DNA of 6,526 nt from CAZBMD01 sp964493325 (GTDB lineage: Bacteria; Babelota; Babeliae; Babelales; RVW-14): positions 1 to 6,526 of the forward strand of contig CAZBMD010000017.1 of assembly GCA_964493325.1 (NCBI GenBank). Reading direction: 5' to 3'. Positions 1 to 4,816 of the stretch are shown in pieces. A program made the position numbers and the translations under genes. Each line of letters begins with the position of its first letter. Within the stretch, counting starts at the first letter, position 1. The notes beneath the pieces are model-generated. The model made no database searches. It was not told where the DNA came from and worked only from the letters and a program-made list of their open reading frames with translations.

Positions 1-48
1 TCTCTTCTCTTCTCTCTCTAATCTCTCCTCTCCTCCCTCGGCGTCTGA
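1..48. repeat. Terminal direct repeat, left copy (circular overlap)
   Basis: These 48 bases are identical to the last 48 bases of the window. Such exact end redundancy is typical of a circular molecule written out linearly by an assembler. The repeat is a pyrimidine-rich stretch ending in CGGCGTCTGA. If the ends are merged, the 5213-6415 gene lies just upstream of the 161-478 reading frame. A genuine linear element with short direct terminal repeats is the alternative, but nothing else supports that. Confidence 0.9.
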
Positions 49-103
49 GCCTGTGAAACTCCTCAAAGAAAATCAAGGAACGCCTACAGTCCCACCTATC
101 GTC

Positions 104-147
104 AGAAGAGAGGTAGGAGAGGGCACGGGAGAGGGAGGGGAGAGAAG
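104..147 (+). repeat. Polypurine tract facing the polypyrimidine tract
   Basis: The plus strand here is almost entirely A and G, interrupted by a T at 114 and C at 124 and 126. It is roughly complementary to the pyrimidine tract at 17-39; for example 131-147 pairs with 23-39 at 13 of 17 positions. The two could form a long imperfect stem, or a triplex-prone segment when supercoiled. It lies between the circle junction and the 161-478 reading frame. Confidence 0.5.
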
Positions 148-160
148 CGCGAGGACCGCC

Positions 161-478
161 ATGATGCACCCCGATGACTGGTTCGGCTACGCGACACAAA
201 AAGCACCGACCACGAACAACCGCCACAAGGTGACCGTGAAACACCTCGAGGGCGGGTGCTTGCTGTACCGCCCGCTGTGCTGGTCCCAGACCAAGCCGAG
301 AGCTTTTAAGGGAAGAACGAGAACCTCCCGCGTCGGAGCACCGGCCACGAACACCAGCACCAACGCGCTCGACCTCGAGGACCACGGCGGCGAACCGCAG
401 GCCTCGAGGACCAGCTGCAGCCCCGAGGTTTTCGTATTACGAGAACCCGATGGGTCGACCTCGCAACAGCCCCGATGA
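161..478 (+). CDS. Possible small protein of unknown function (105 aa)
   Basis: I do not recognise this reading frame. The frame is open from a GTG at 53, but the tandem ATG codons at 161 and 164 are preferred because GAGGA at 151-155 is well placed as a ribosome binding site. The first half (MMHPDDWFGY, then HKVTVKHLEGG) has plausible codon use with mostly G or C in third position. The second half is Thr/Ser/Arg-rich and less convincing. Two of its three CTCGAG words fall in the Leu-Glu frame usual for this element. Related short segments KAPTTN and GAPATN arise from a repeated DNA motif at 202 and 337. The end overlaps the start of the RHH gene at 450 by 29 bases. It may be a real small gene or a regulatory leader that is open by chance. 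Confidence 0.38.
   Translation: MMHPDDWFGYATQKAPTTNNRHKVTVKHLEGGCLLYRPLCWSQTKPRAFKGRTRTSRVGAPATNTSTNALDLEDHGGEPQASRTSCSPEVFVLREPDGSTSQQPR
202..353 (+). repeat. Outlying copies of the iteron core motif
   Basis: AGCACCGACCACGAACA (202-218) and AGCACCGGCCACGAACA (337-353) match at 16 of 17 bases and share the core of the 1553-1652 repeats. They are 135 bases apart and in the same orientation. A further core with the same orientation (AGCACCGGCCAA) lies at 1726-1737. They could be incompatibility or control sites bound by the initiator, but this is inference. Confidence 0.45.
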
Positions 479-668
479 TCCCGCCCTCGAGGTGTTCACG
501 GTGCGGCTCCCCGCCGAGCTGGTCCGCGCCCTGCGAGCTCGCGCCGACCGTGAGGGCCGACCCGCGAGCGCGTTGGTGCGGGAGTTCATCGTCGAAGGCC
601 TCGAGGAATGCCGAAAGAAGCCGAACCCAACGCGCGTGCGCGCGCGAGGGGCCGGAGCTCGCGCGTGA
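450..668 (+). CDS. Ribbon-helix-helix DNA-binding protein, N-terminal part (72 aa as written)
   Basis: Residues 15-52 (starting VFTVRLPAELVRALRARAD) look like a CopG/Arc-type ribbon-helix-helix fold: a short strand FTVRLP, an amphipathic helix, a turn containing REGRP, then a second helix SALVREFIVEGLEE. RHH proteins bind operators as dimers and commonly control plasmid copy number, partition or toxin-antitoxin genes. ATG at 450 is the natural start, with no strong ribosome binding site, so coupling to the upstream frame is possible. After about residue 58 the frame degrades into an Arg/Gly/Ala-rich tail and stops at 668. Meanwhile a protein-like sequence begins in the +1 frame at about 652. 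The real product is probably longer (about 158 aa, 450-924), broken here by an indel in the run of GC dinucleotides and Gs at 631-651. A true 72-aa RHH protein remains possible. Confidence 0.6.
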   Translation: MGRPRNSPDDPALEVFTVRLPAELVRALRARADREGRPASALVREFIVEGLEECRKKPNPTRVRARGAGARA

Positions 669-924
669 TGCTGTCCTCGCCGCCCTCGAGGCCCACGCCG
701 CGGCGAGCACTTCGGGCCTGGTTGACCTCGTCGTGTTGGTCCGCGCCCTCGAGGCCCGCGGGTTCCAGCGCGACGAGGTGCACGCCGAGCTGGTAGCCCT
801 CTCGCGCGCTGGCGGGTGGGAACTCCGTCCGGAAAGTGCCGTCGGTGCGGCCCTCGAGGATGCCGCCCTTTGCCCGCGGATTCAGGACGGCCCTCCGCTC
901 GCGTGGGCACGGGCGCGCACTTAG
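652..924 (+). pseudogene. Continuation of the RHH protein in the +1 frame (C-terminal domain; probable frameshift)
   Basis: From about 652 this frame reads PELARDAVLAALEAH, then LVDLVVLVRALEARGFQRDEVHAELVALSRAGGWELRPESAVG, and ends at TAG 922-924. It has helical periodicity, strong G/C third positions and three CTCGAG words (685, 748, 853) all in the Leu-Glu frame. The layout suggests a small winged-helix-like domain. There is no ATG, GTG, TTG or CTG codon in this frame between 553 and the start of this segment. Upstream in-frame starts exist only at ATG 475 and GTG 550, inside the RHH coding region, and translate to Ser/Cys/Arg-rich nonsense. Removing one G from the GGGG at 648-651 would join it to the RHH frame (RARGPELARDAV). 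I therefore read it as the second half of the upstream gene. Sequencing error, real mutation and programmed frameshifting are not distinguishable here. Confidence 0.5.
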
Positions 925-1072
925 GCCTTGACGCCAACGCGGGCGTGCGAGGACTCTCGGAGCCCTACAGCCCTGCGACCTGCGGGCACACCTCTCCCAC
1001 CGCGCTGTCTCTTGGCAGGGTCCGCGCGGCGAGCCGGTGCGTCGGACGTCGCACAGGAGCCCGTGAACTCCC
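925..1072 (+). other. Short gap upstream of the replication-type gene
   Basis: I see no convincing gene in these 148 bases. AGGAG at 1055-1059 is the nearest ribosome-binding-like sequence to the GTG at 1073, but the 13-base spacing is long. A weak inverted pair, GTCCG (1020-1024) and CGGAC (1043-1047), flanks a G+C-rich loop. No clear promoter is visible. Confidence 0.4.
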
Positions 1073-2077
1073 GTGACCATCGCGACTTCGGGTGCAAGCA
1101 CACCCGCCCGACAAGACTACCGGACCCCGACCACCACGCGCAACCACCCTCTGGGGCGAGTGCGGGAGATCCTAGAACGCGCCGCAGACACCGACCTCCC
1201 AGCGAGCGCGCACGGGACGCTGGCGGCCCTGGCCGTCCACATGGACGCCGACGGCCAAGCGTTCCCGCCGCAAGCCACGCTGGCGCGGCTGGCGGGCCTG
1301 AGCGAACGCCAGGTCCGGCGTGTGGTGCCGCAGCTCGAACGCCTGGGGTTCTTCACGCGCGTGGTGCCACCGCCCCGCGAGCGGGCGTTGCGGATGGCCA
1401 CGGTCTACCAGCTGCGGCTCCCGGGCCTCGAGGACCAGACCCCNNNNNNNNNNNNNNNNNNNNNNNNNNNNNNNNNNNNNNNNNNNNNNNNNNNNNNNNN
1501 NNNNNNNNNNNNNNNNNNNNNNNNNNNNNNNNNNNNNNNNNNNGAGGCCTCGAAAGCACCGGACATGGAGCCCGTGGGAGCACCGGCCATCGGCCCGGAA
1601 CCCGCGGGAAAAGCACCGGACATGGTGACCAAAAGCACCGGACATGGTGACCGGCCAAGACTTCCAATGAAGTCGGAGAACGCGGGCGGGCGCTCGCGGT
1701 TCTCTCCAGCCGCTACCGCCGCGCGAGCACCGGCCAACAAGACGCCGCTACCGCCCGCGGCGAGGACAGGCGAGGCCTCCCAGCGGCCTGCGGGCCCGAC
1801 CAGCCCCGCGCGTCCGCTCCCACCGTCCGCTCGAACCGCGGGCACCCTCGAGGATGCCGCCCGGCCGCTCCCCGCGGACCTTCGCGCCCTGGTTGCTCGC
1901 ATCGGTGCCAGGCTCGCGGCGAGCGGCGAGCGAGCGCCCTTCACGCCGACGCTCGACCCCTCGAGGACCACGGACGCCGTGGGGATCGCGTCCACCACGG
2001 ACGCCTCGAGGACCGACCCCGACGCCCAGGCAGAAACCCCCGAGGACCAACCACCACGCGGACGCGGTTCGGGATGA
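1073..2077 (+). CDS. Replication-initiator-like protein with N-terminal winged helix (interrupted by N gap)
   Basis: Residues about 25-118 match the layout of the HTH_36/replication O-type winged helix: a helix HGTLAALAVHMDADGQAFPP, then ATLARLAGLSERQVRRVVPQLERLGFF as helix-turn-helix and recognition helix, then a wing leading to YQLRLPG. Such proteins start plasmid or phage replication by binding origin repeats. The GTG at 1073 is the only start that keeps the whole domain. The 100-N gap at 1444-1543 falls after residue 123. Beyond it the same frame, and only it, stays open to 2077, although a gap of unknown size cannot guarantee the frame. The region after the gap carries repeats read as KAPDM, GAPAI, KAPDM and KSTGHGD, then a Pro/Ala/Arg-rich linker and a predicted helix LPADLRALVARIGARLAAS. 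The in-gene iteron-like repeats recall lambda O, whose origin is inside its gene. The role is inferred; confidence in a DNA-binding winged helix is high. Confidence 0.7.
   Translation: MTIATSGASTPARQDYRTPTTTRNHPLGRVREILERAADTDLPASAHGTLAALAVHMDADGQAFPPQATLARLAGLSERQVRRVVPQLERLGFFTRVVPPPRERALRMATVYQLRLPGLEDQTXXXXXXXXXXXXXXXXXXXXXXXXXXXXXXXXXXEASKAPDMEPVGAPAIGPEPAGKAPDMVTKSTGHGDRPRLPMKSENAGGRSRFSPAATAARAPANKTPLPPAARTGEASQRPAGPTSPARPLPPSARTAGTLEDAARPLPADLRALVARIGARLAASGERAPFTPTLDPSRTTDAVGIASTTDASRTDPDAQAETPEDQPPRGRGSG
1444..1543. other. Assembly gap of 100 N
   Basis: Exactly 100 unknown bases, a common placeholder length, so the true size is uncertain. It sits directly before the iteron-like repeats. 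Unresolved extra repeat copies are a natural explanation. Confidence 0.97.
1553..1652 (+). repeat. Iteron-like direct repeats inside the replication-type gene
   Basis: Two perfect tandem 22-base repeats occupy 1609-1630 and 1631-1652, beginning AAAAGCACCGGACATGG. A third copy shares 16 bases at 1553-1568, and a diverged one (GAGCACCGGCCATCGG type) lies at 1578-1593. The AGCACCGG cores start at 1555, 1579, 1612 and 1634, giving steps of 24, 33 and 22 bases, close to whole helical turns. All point the same way. This pattern fits initiator-binding iterons of a replication origin. The N gap immediately upstream may hide further copies. Confidence 0.7.
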
Positions 2078-2438
2078 CTAGGTGCGCGAGCTCGCCGTCC
2101 AGCGTGAAGGCCCCGGGTGACCGTAAGACGCGGCCCGTGCGAGCTGTACGATGCACACGCAACCGAGCCCGTTTTCGCGCTGAATCCGTACGCAATGACT
2201 GCGCAAACTTTACTCTAAAAAAGGGGTTGATCAGGCTTCACGTGCGCGTGAAGCTTCCCGAACGGGTGCAGGCATGGCGACCGGTAGTTCCTTGGGCAAT
2301 TGCGACCCCTGCAACGCCCGGGTGCAAGGACACACGAACCTCCGAGAGCAAGATCACTCGGGAAAAGAAGGGCCGAACCTCGAGGCGTCCCGGAACCTGT
2401 CCGAACTTGTCGCCCTAAAAAAGCCCCGTCCGCTGGTC
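2078..2438. other. Non-coding region between the replication-type gene and the convergent minus-strand gene
   Basis: I support no gene here. From about 2168 to 2233 the sequence becomes A+T-richer than its surroundings (it includes AAACTTTACTCTAAAAAAGG), followed by a perfect hairpin at 2235-2254 and the small palindrome CCCGAACGGG at 2257-2266. This combination could be an origin or replication start region, or a transcription end. One CTCGAG lies at 2379. A short open frame with an ATG at 2274 runs to 2486, but it has mixed codon use and overlaps the minus-strand terminator and repeat. Confidence 0.45.
2235..2254. repeat. Perfect hairpin, 8-bp stem with TGCG loop
   Basis: GCTTCACG and CGTGAAGC are perfect complements around TGCG. 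An A6 run lies 13 bases upstream on the plus strand. Read on the minus strand, the T run is too far from the stem for a classical terminator. A single-strand replication or protein-binding site is another possibility. Confidence 0.55.
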
Positions 2439-2475
2439 CTACTGCACAGACGCGGGAAGCGCGGACGCCTCGGGC
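2417..2475 (-). terminator. Probable intrinsic terminator of the minus-strand gene
   Basis: On the minus strand a G+C-rich stem ends at GCGGACGGGGC and is followed directly by six Ts (complement of 2417-2422). The partner arm is GCCC plus GTCCGC with a bulge, inside the left copy of the 39-base repeat; the loop is about 27 bases. It lies downstream of the stop codon at 2511-2513. The T run is clear; the stem is imperfect. Confidence 0.45.
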
Positions 2476-2477
2476 AC
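2439..2477. repeat. 39-base direct repeat, copy A (duplicated gene 3' end)
   Basis: Identical over 39 bases to 2511-2549. On the minus strand it reads as the last 12 codons VPEASALPASVQ plus a TAG stop, but it lies outside the gene, 72 bases beyond copy B. It also supplies part of the terminator stem. Confidence 0.9.
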
Positions 2478-2510
2478 GGCGCATGACCGAATTCCATGTG
2501 ACCGAATCAA

Positions 2511-2549
2511 CTACTGCACAGACGCGGGAAGCGCGGACGCCTCGGGCAC
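2511..2549. repeat. 39-base direct repeat, copy B (3' end of the minus-strand gene)
   Basis: This copy forms the actual end of the 2511-2978 gene, encoding VPEASALPASVQ and stop. The 33 bases separating the copies contain a smaller repeat, CATGACCGAATT (2482-2493) and CATGTGACCGAATC (2495-2508). Confidence 0.9.
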
Positions 2550-2978
2550 TGGCGTACGCAACGCCCGCTCGACCGCGCGAACCTCCACACGGACTCGCTT
2601 GCGGCGTGCTGCGGCCAGACGTCGACGCTCGACCGCAACGCTCAACTGGGAGTGCAACGAAGCCACGGTGCGGGTCGCGTCCAGCGCGTTCTTGAGCACG
2701 TCCAGCTTGACGGTCACGTTGCCGCTCGCAGCGGGTACCAACGCCCAGTCACTCAGGAGTTTTGCCGCAACCGTGAGGCGTTGGAGGGTCTCGAACAGGC
2801 TGTTCTCCACCTTGGTGAGCTGCAGCGCGGAGAGGTCGGCCCGACGGTCGGCCCCGTGGCGAAGTAGCGCGCGCCGAACCACCGACGGGTCCCGTTCGAT
2901 GGCTGCGGCCGCGGCGGCGAAGGTGCCCTTGGTGATGTAGGCCTCCATCGCCCGGGAGAGTTCGTCGCGAGAGATCAT
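2511..2978 (-). CDS. Small HTH-like protein of unknown function (155 aa)
   Basis: The N-terminus (MISRDELSRAMEAYITKGTFAAAAAAIERDPSVVRRALLRHG, residues 1-42) has the pattern of a homeodomain-like helix-turn-helix: a helix ending in YITKG, an Ala-rich helix, a turn at RDPS and a recognition-type helix VVRRALLRHG. Residues 45-125 are long amphipathic helices, and the last 30 are Arg-rich and then Ala/Pro-rich. This layout resembles phage small terminase subunits and transposase-type HTH proteins, but no large terminase or transposase is present, so a regulatory or partition role is equally possible. ATG at 2978 is chosen; ATG at 2990 would add four residues. Neither has a clear ribosome binding site. 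It is the only convincing gene on the minus strand, converging on the 1073 gene and diverging from the recombinase operon. Its last 12 codons are duplicated downstream. Confidence 0.7.
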   Translation of the reverse strand: MISRDELSRAMEAYITKGTFAAAAAAIERDPSVVRRALLRHGADRRADLSALQLTKVENSLFETLQRLTVAAKLLSDWALVPAASGNVTVKLDVLKNALDATRTVASLHSQLSVAVERRRLAAARRKRVRVEVRAVERALRTPVPEASALPASVQ

Positions 2979-3000
2979 GCCCCGAAGCATGGTCGGAAAA

Positions 3001-3019
3001 GGTCCGATCGCAAAGGACC
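3001..3019. promoter_or_regulatory. Small palindrome upstream of the minus-strand gene
   Basis: GGTCC (3001-3005) and GGACC (3015-3019) form an inverted pair with a 9-base spacer containing GATCG. It lies 11-23 bases before the two possible start codons of the minus-strand gene, so it could be an operator. Five-base arms are common by chance in such G+C-rich DNA. Confidence 0.25.
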
Positions 3020-3234
3020 CCCACGGCGGCACCTGGGAGGCCCGTAGGGGCGCGAGAGGTTCCGACCCCTCCCGTACCCCCACCCGACCCCAGAACGCGC
3101 CCGGACGGGCCCTTGGTGACGGACTCGCAATCCGCCCGCGCCCGCCCAGGGGAACGCACCGGGTACCACCGGGACTCGTCCCCCTCGTCCGGCCCGACCG
3201 GACCCGCTGGCGGTCGAGCCCGGGCCTCGAGGTC

Positions 3235-3260
3235 GTACACACACCGTTCGGTGCGCGTAC
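3235..3260. promoter_or_regulatory. 26-bp imperfect palindrome, operator candidate
   Basis: The site is GTAC at both ends around a perfect inner core CACCG-TT-CGGTG (3242-3253). Only two symmetric position pairs and the central TT break the symmetry. Its right end overlaps TACACT (3258-3263), which resembles a -10 box, although no good -35 is visible. Length and symmetry suit a dimeric repressor such as an RHH protein. The element encodes two RHH candidates that could bind it (inference). Confidence 0.5.
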
Positions 3261-3317
3261 ACTGAACCCACCGTGAGCACCGTTCCCTCAGAGGACACTG
3301 GAAGCTGAAAAGCCACG

Positions 3318-3332
3318 GGAATTAACGATTCC
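3318..3332. promoter_or_regulatory. Small palindrome GGAAT-TAACG-ATTCC
   Basis: Five-base inverted arms with a 5-base centre inside the A+T-richer stretch 58 bases before the recombinase ATG at 3390. It could be an operator or part of a recombination site. Confidence 0.3.
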
Positions 3333-3343
3333 AATGAAATCTC

Positions 3344-3381
3344 TGTCGGTACTGTTTACAACGATCTCAACGTGTGCGACA
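3344..3381. promoter_or_regulatory. Possible recombinase (res-like) binding site
   Basis: TGTCG (3344-3348) and CGACA (3377-3381) form the outer ends of a 38-base inverted arrangement. Inner positions agree partly (about 11 of 19 per arm). Serine resolvase sites often have outer TGTC/GACA-type ends and lie next to the resolvase gene. The site would cover the GTG at 3372, favouring the ATG at 3390 as the gene start. No second and third subsites are obvious. Confidence 0.3.
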
Positions 3382-3389
3382 CTCCGGGC

Positions 3390-4094
3390 ATGGCTCGACC
3401 CCGCACCGCCCGCCCAGGCTCCCCGACCACGGCCCTCGGGTACCTCCGCGCGAGCACCGAGGACCAACGCCTGGGACCCGAAGCCCAGCGCGCGAGCATC
3501 ACCGCGTGGGCAGCTCGCGAGGGTGTGACCATCGTTGCGTGGTTCGAGGACCTGGGACGGTCGGGCGCCGCAGGCCTCGAGGACCGCCCAGGCCTCGCCG
3601 CCGCCCTCGCGGCCCTGCGGGCTGTTGGGGCTGGTGTGCTCGCGGTTGCGAAGCGCGACCGGCTTGCGCGTGATGCCGCCCTCGCCGCCGCGATTGACCG
3701 CGCGGTTGAGCTCGCGGGCGCGAAGGTCCGAAGCGCGGACGGCGCAGGGGATGGTGACGGTCCCGCCGACCGCTTGCTCCGCGGGATGCTCGACCTGGTT
3801 GCCGAACACGAACGGGCCATCATCCGCCAGCGCACCAAGTCGGCCCTCCAAGCGAAGCGCGCCCGGGGCGAGCGTGCGGGCGAAGTGCCCTACGGGTTCT
3901 CCGCGGACAGCACCGGACGCCTCGAGGAGAACCCCGCCGAGCTCGCGGTCATCAAGCACGTGCGCGACCTCCGCGCCGCGGGTCTGTCCCTGCGGGGTGT
4001 TACCGCCGAGCTCGCCCGCGTCGGGATCGTGTCGCGTGCTGGAACCCCGCTCGGACTAACCCAGGTCGCACGCCTGGTGCGAGGTGCGGCGTGA
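3390..4094 (+). CDS. Serine recombinase (resolvase/invertase family)
   Basis: This 234-aa protein (240 aa from the alternative GTG at 3372) is a clear serine recombinase. The N-terminal catalytic domain has GYLRASTEDQRLGPEAQR, where the Ser after YLRA (residue 22 from ATG 3390) is the expected nucleophile. GVLAVAKRDRLARD supplies the conserved Arg-Asp-Arg active-site region, and ERAIIRQRTKSALQAKRARGER is the long dimer helix. Residues from about VPYGFSADSTGRLEENPAELAVI to LRAAGLSLRGVTAELARVGI form a compact C-terminal DNA-binding part, as in short recombinases of high-G+C bacteria, much smaller than in large phage integrases. On a plasmid it would most simply resolve multimers, but integration or inversion is possible. 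Neither start has a good ribosome binding site. It opens an operon, and its TGA overlaps the next gene's GTG by four bases. Confidence 0.92.
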   Translation: MARPRTARPGSPTTALGYLRASTEDQRLGPEAQRASITAWAAREGVTIVAWFEDLGRSGAAGLEDRPGLAAALAALRAVGAGVLAVAKRDRLARDAALAAAIDRAVELAGAKVRSADGAGDGDGPADRLLRGMLDLVAEHERAIIRQRTKSALQAKRARGERAGEVPYGFSADSTGRLEENPAELAVIKHVRDLRAAGLSLRGVTAELARVGIVSRAGTPLGLTQVARLVRGAA

Positions 4095-4816
4095 CCAACG
4101 TGATTGACCTCCCCGCCGTTGCCCGCGTGCGCACGGCCCTCCGCGCGACCGTCACCAAACACCCGGAGCTCTGCAGCCCGGAAGCGAGCGAACGCCTCGC
4201 GAACTGGCTTCACACCCTCGAGGAGAACGACACCGTGGCCCCACGTCTTGACCCCAACAACGCAACCTCCATCCCGCTCGCGGTACGTCTCACACAACGC
4301 CTGGCGGACGCGCTGGACGCCGAAGTGAACCGCCTGCGGGCGATGCACCCGGGCCTCACGTTCACCCGCTCCGACGTCGCACGTGCGGCCCTGTTGCAAC
4401 GGTTCTGCCCGGAGGCAACAGCACCCGTTGCGACCCCGCCAGCGGTCCTCGAGGCGTCCGCGCCGAAGGTACCGCCCGCGGTCCTCGAGGTGCCCGCACA
4501 GGTCGAGCATGTGCCCGCGCCGGTGCCACCGGCATCCGCACCGCAGCTCGCCCTTGTGATGCCCCAGGCTCCCGAGGTGCCCACGGCCGCGGTCCTCGAG
4601 GACCAGCACGCGGCGAGCTCGCCCGACGACGAACACGCCGAGCTCCGCGCCCAACTTGTTGCAGCACTTGGGGCCGGCAAGACCAATTACAGAACCACTG
4701 CGCAGGCCTGCGAATGGAACAAGGACTCCATCAGCCGCTGGTCCAAGGGCACCATCAAGAGCATCACGCCGGAGCGTGCTACGGCCCTCCGAGCACACCT
4801 CGAGGCGTTGCAGTGA
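4091..4816 (+). CDS. Two-domain DNA-binding protein: RHH domain, Pro/Ala linker, C-terminal HTH-like domain
   Basis: Starts at GTG 4091 inside the GTGA that ends the recombinase, indicating translational coupling. Residues about 60-108 (SIPLAVRLTQRLADALDAEV, then a TFTRSDVARAALLQRF helix) look like a ribbon-helix-helix unit with a slightly long first helix. A disordered linker (about 110-180) rich in Pro, Ala and Val follows. It contains three PAVLE or AAVLE units encoded by the identical 13-mer GCGGTCCTCGAGG at 4442, 4478 and 4589. Residues about 182-241 (AELRAQLVAALGAGKTNYRT, then TAQACEWNKDSISRWSKGTI) look like a helix-turn-helix with recognition helix KDSISRWSKG. Two DNA-binding folds in one chain suggest bridging of sites, as in partition or copy-number control, or operon autoregulation through the 3235 palindrome. 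The domain calls are by eye; I know no named family with this arrangement. Confidence 0.75.
   Translation: MTNVIDLPAVARVRTALRATVTKHPELCSPEASERLANWLHTLEENDTVAPRLDPNNATSIPLAVRLTQRLADALDAEVNRLRAMHPGLTFTRSDVARAALLQRFCPEATAPVATPPAVLEASAPKVPPAVLEVPAQVEHVPAPVPPASAPQLALVMPQAPEVPTAAVLEDQHAASSPDDEHAELRAQLVAALGAGKTNYRTTAQACEWNKDSISRWSKGTIKSITPERATALRAHLEALQ
4442..4601 (+). repeat. Three copies of a 13-base repeat in the linker coding region
   Basis: GCGGTCCTCGAGG occurs at 4442-4454, 4478-4490 and 4589-4601, all in the same reading frame (AVLE). The copies are 36 and 111 bases apart. Each contains the CTCGAG palindrome that recurs throughout the element. Confidence 0.8.

Larger units (their letters stand above)
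2979..3371. other. Divergent intergenic region before the recombinase operon
   Basis: No gene is supported. The minus frame of the 2511-2978 gene stays open up to about 3242, but upstream of 2990 it reads as Pro/Arg/Gly-rich sequence expected from G+C-rich non-coding DNA. Composition changes near 3290: 3300-3371 is distinctly A+T-richer and is the best place for the operon promoter. One CTCGAG lies at 3226. Palindromic sites at 3001, 3235 and 3318 and an inverted pair at 3344/3377 are listed separately. Confidence 0.5.

Noticed and set aside
450..924. Toxin-antitoxin pair made of the RHH protein and the following frame
   Set aside because: The second frame has no usable start of its own and no recognisable toxin motif. 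A frameshifted single protein explains the data better.
816..1076. Open frame whose stop overlaps the GTG of the 1073 gene by four bases, like the operon junctions
   Set aside because: The translation is Arg/Gly/Cys-rich without domain character, it overlaps the better 652-924 frame, and a GTGA overlap arises easily by chance. Worth remembering only if the 450-924 region is resequenced.
437..1101. Long minus-strand open frames across 306-1103
   Set aside because: They mirror the plus-strand coding region, have Arg/Pro-rich translations and no domain signal. Open antisense frames are expected in DNA this rich in G+C.
2274..2486. Short plus-strand open frame (70 aa) with ATG at 2274 and one in-frame CTCGAG
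   Set aside because: Codon use is mixed, no recognisable domain or good ribosome binding site is seen, and it runs into the terminator and duplicated 3' end of the minus-strand gene.
2439..2549. CRISPR array or insertion-sequence ends as an explanation for the 39-base repeat
   Set aside because: There are only two copies, one is coding, and no cas genes, transposase or inverted ends are present.
2979..3242. Upstream extension of the minus-strand gene to a start near 3242 (243 aa)
   Set aside because: The added residues are Arg/Gly/Pro-rich, typical of G+C-rich non-coding DNA, and would cover palindromic operator-like sites. The protein-like sequence begins at 2990 or 2978.
3372..3389. GTG 3372 as the recombinase start
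   Set aside because: It adds only six residues, has no ribosome binding site and overlaps a possible recombinase-binding site. It cannot be excluded, since ATG 3390 also lacks a good site.
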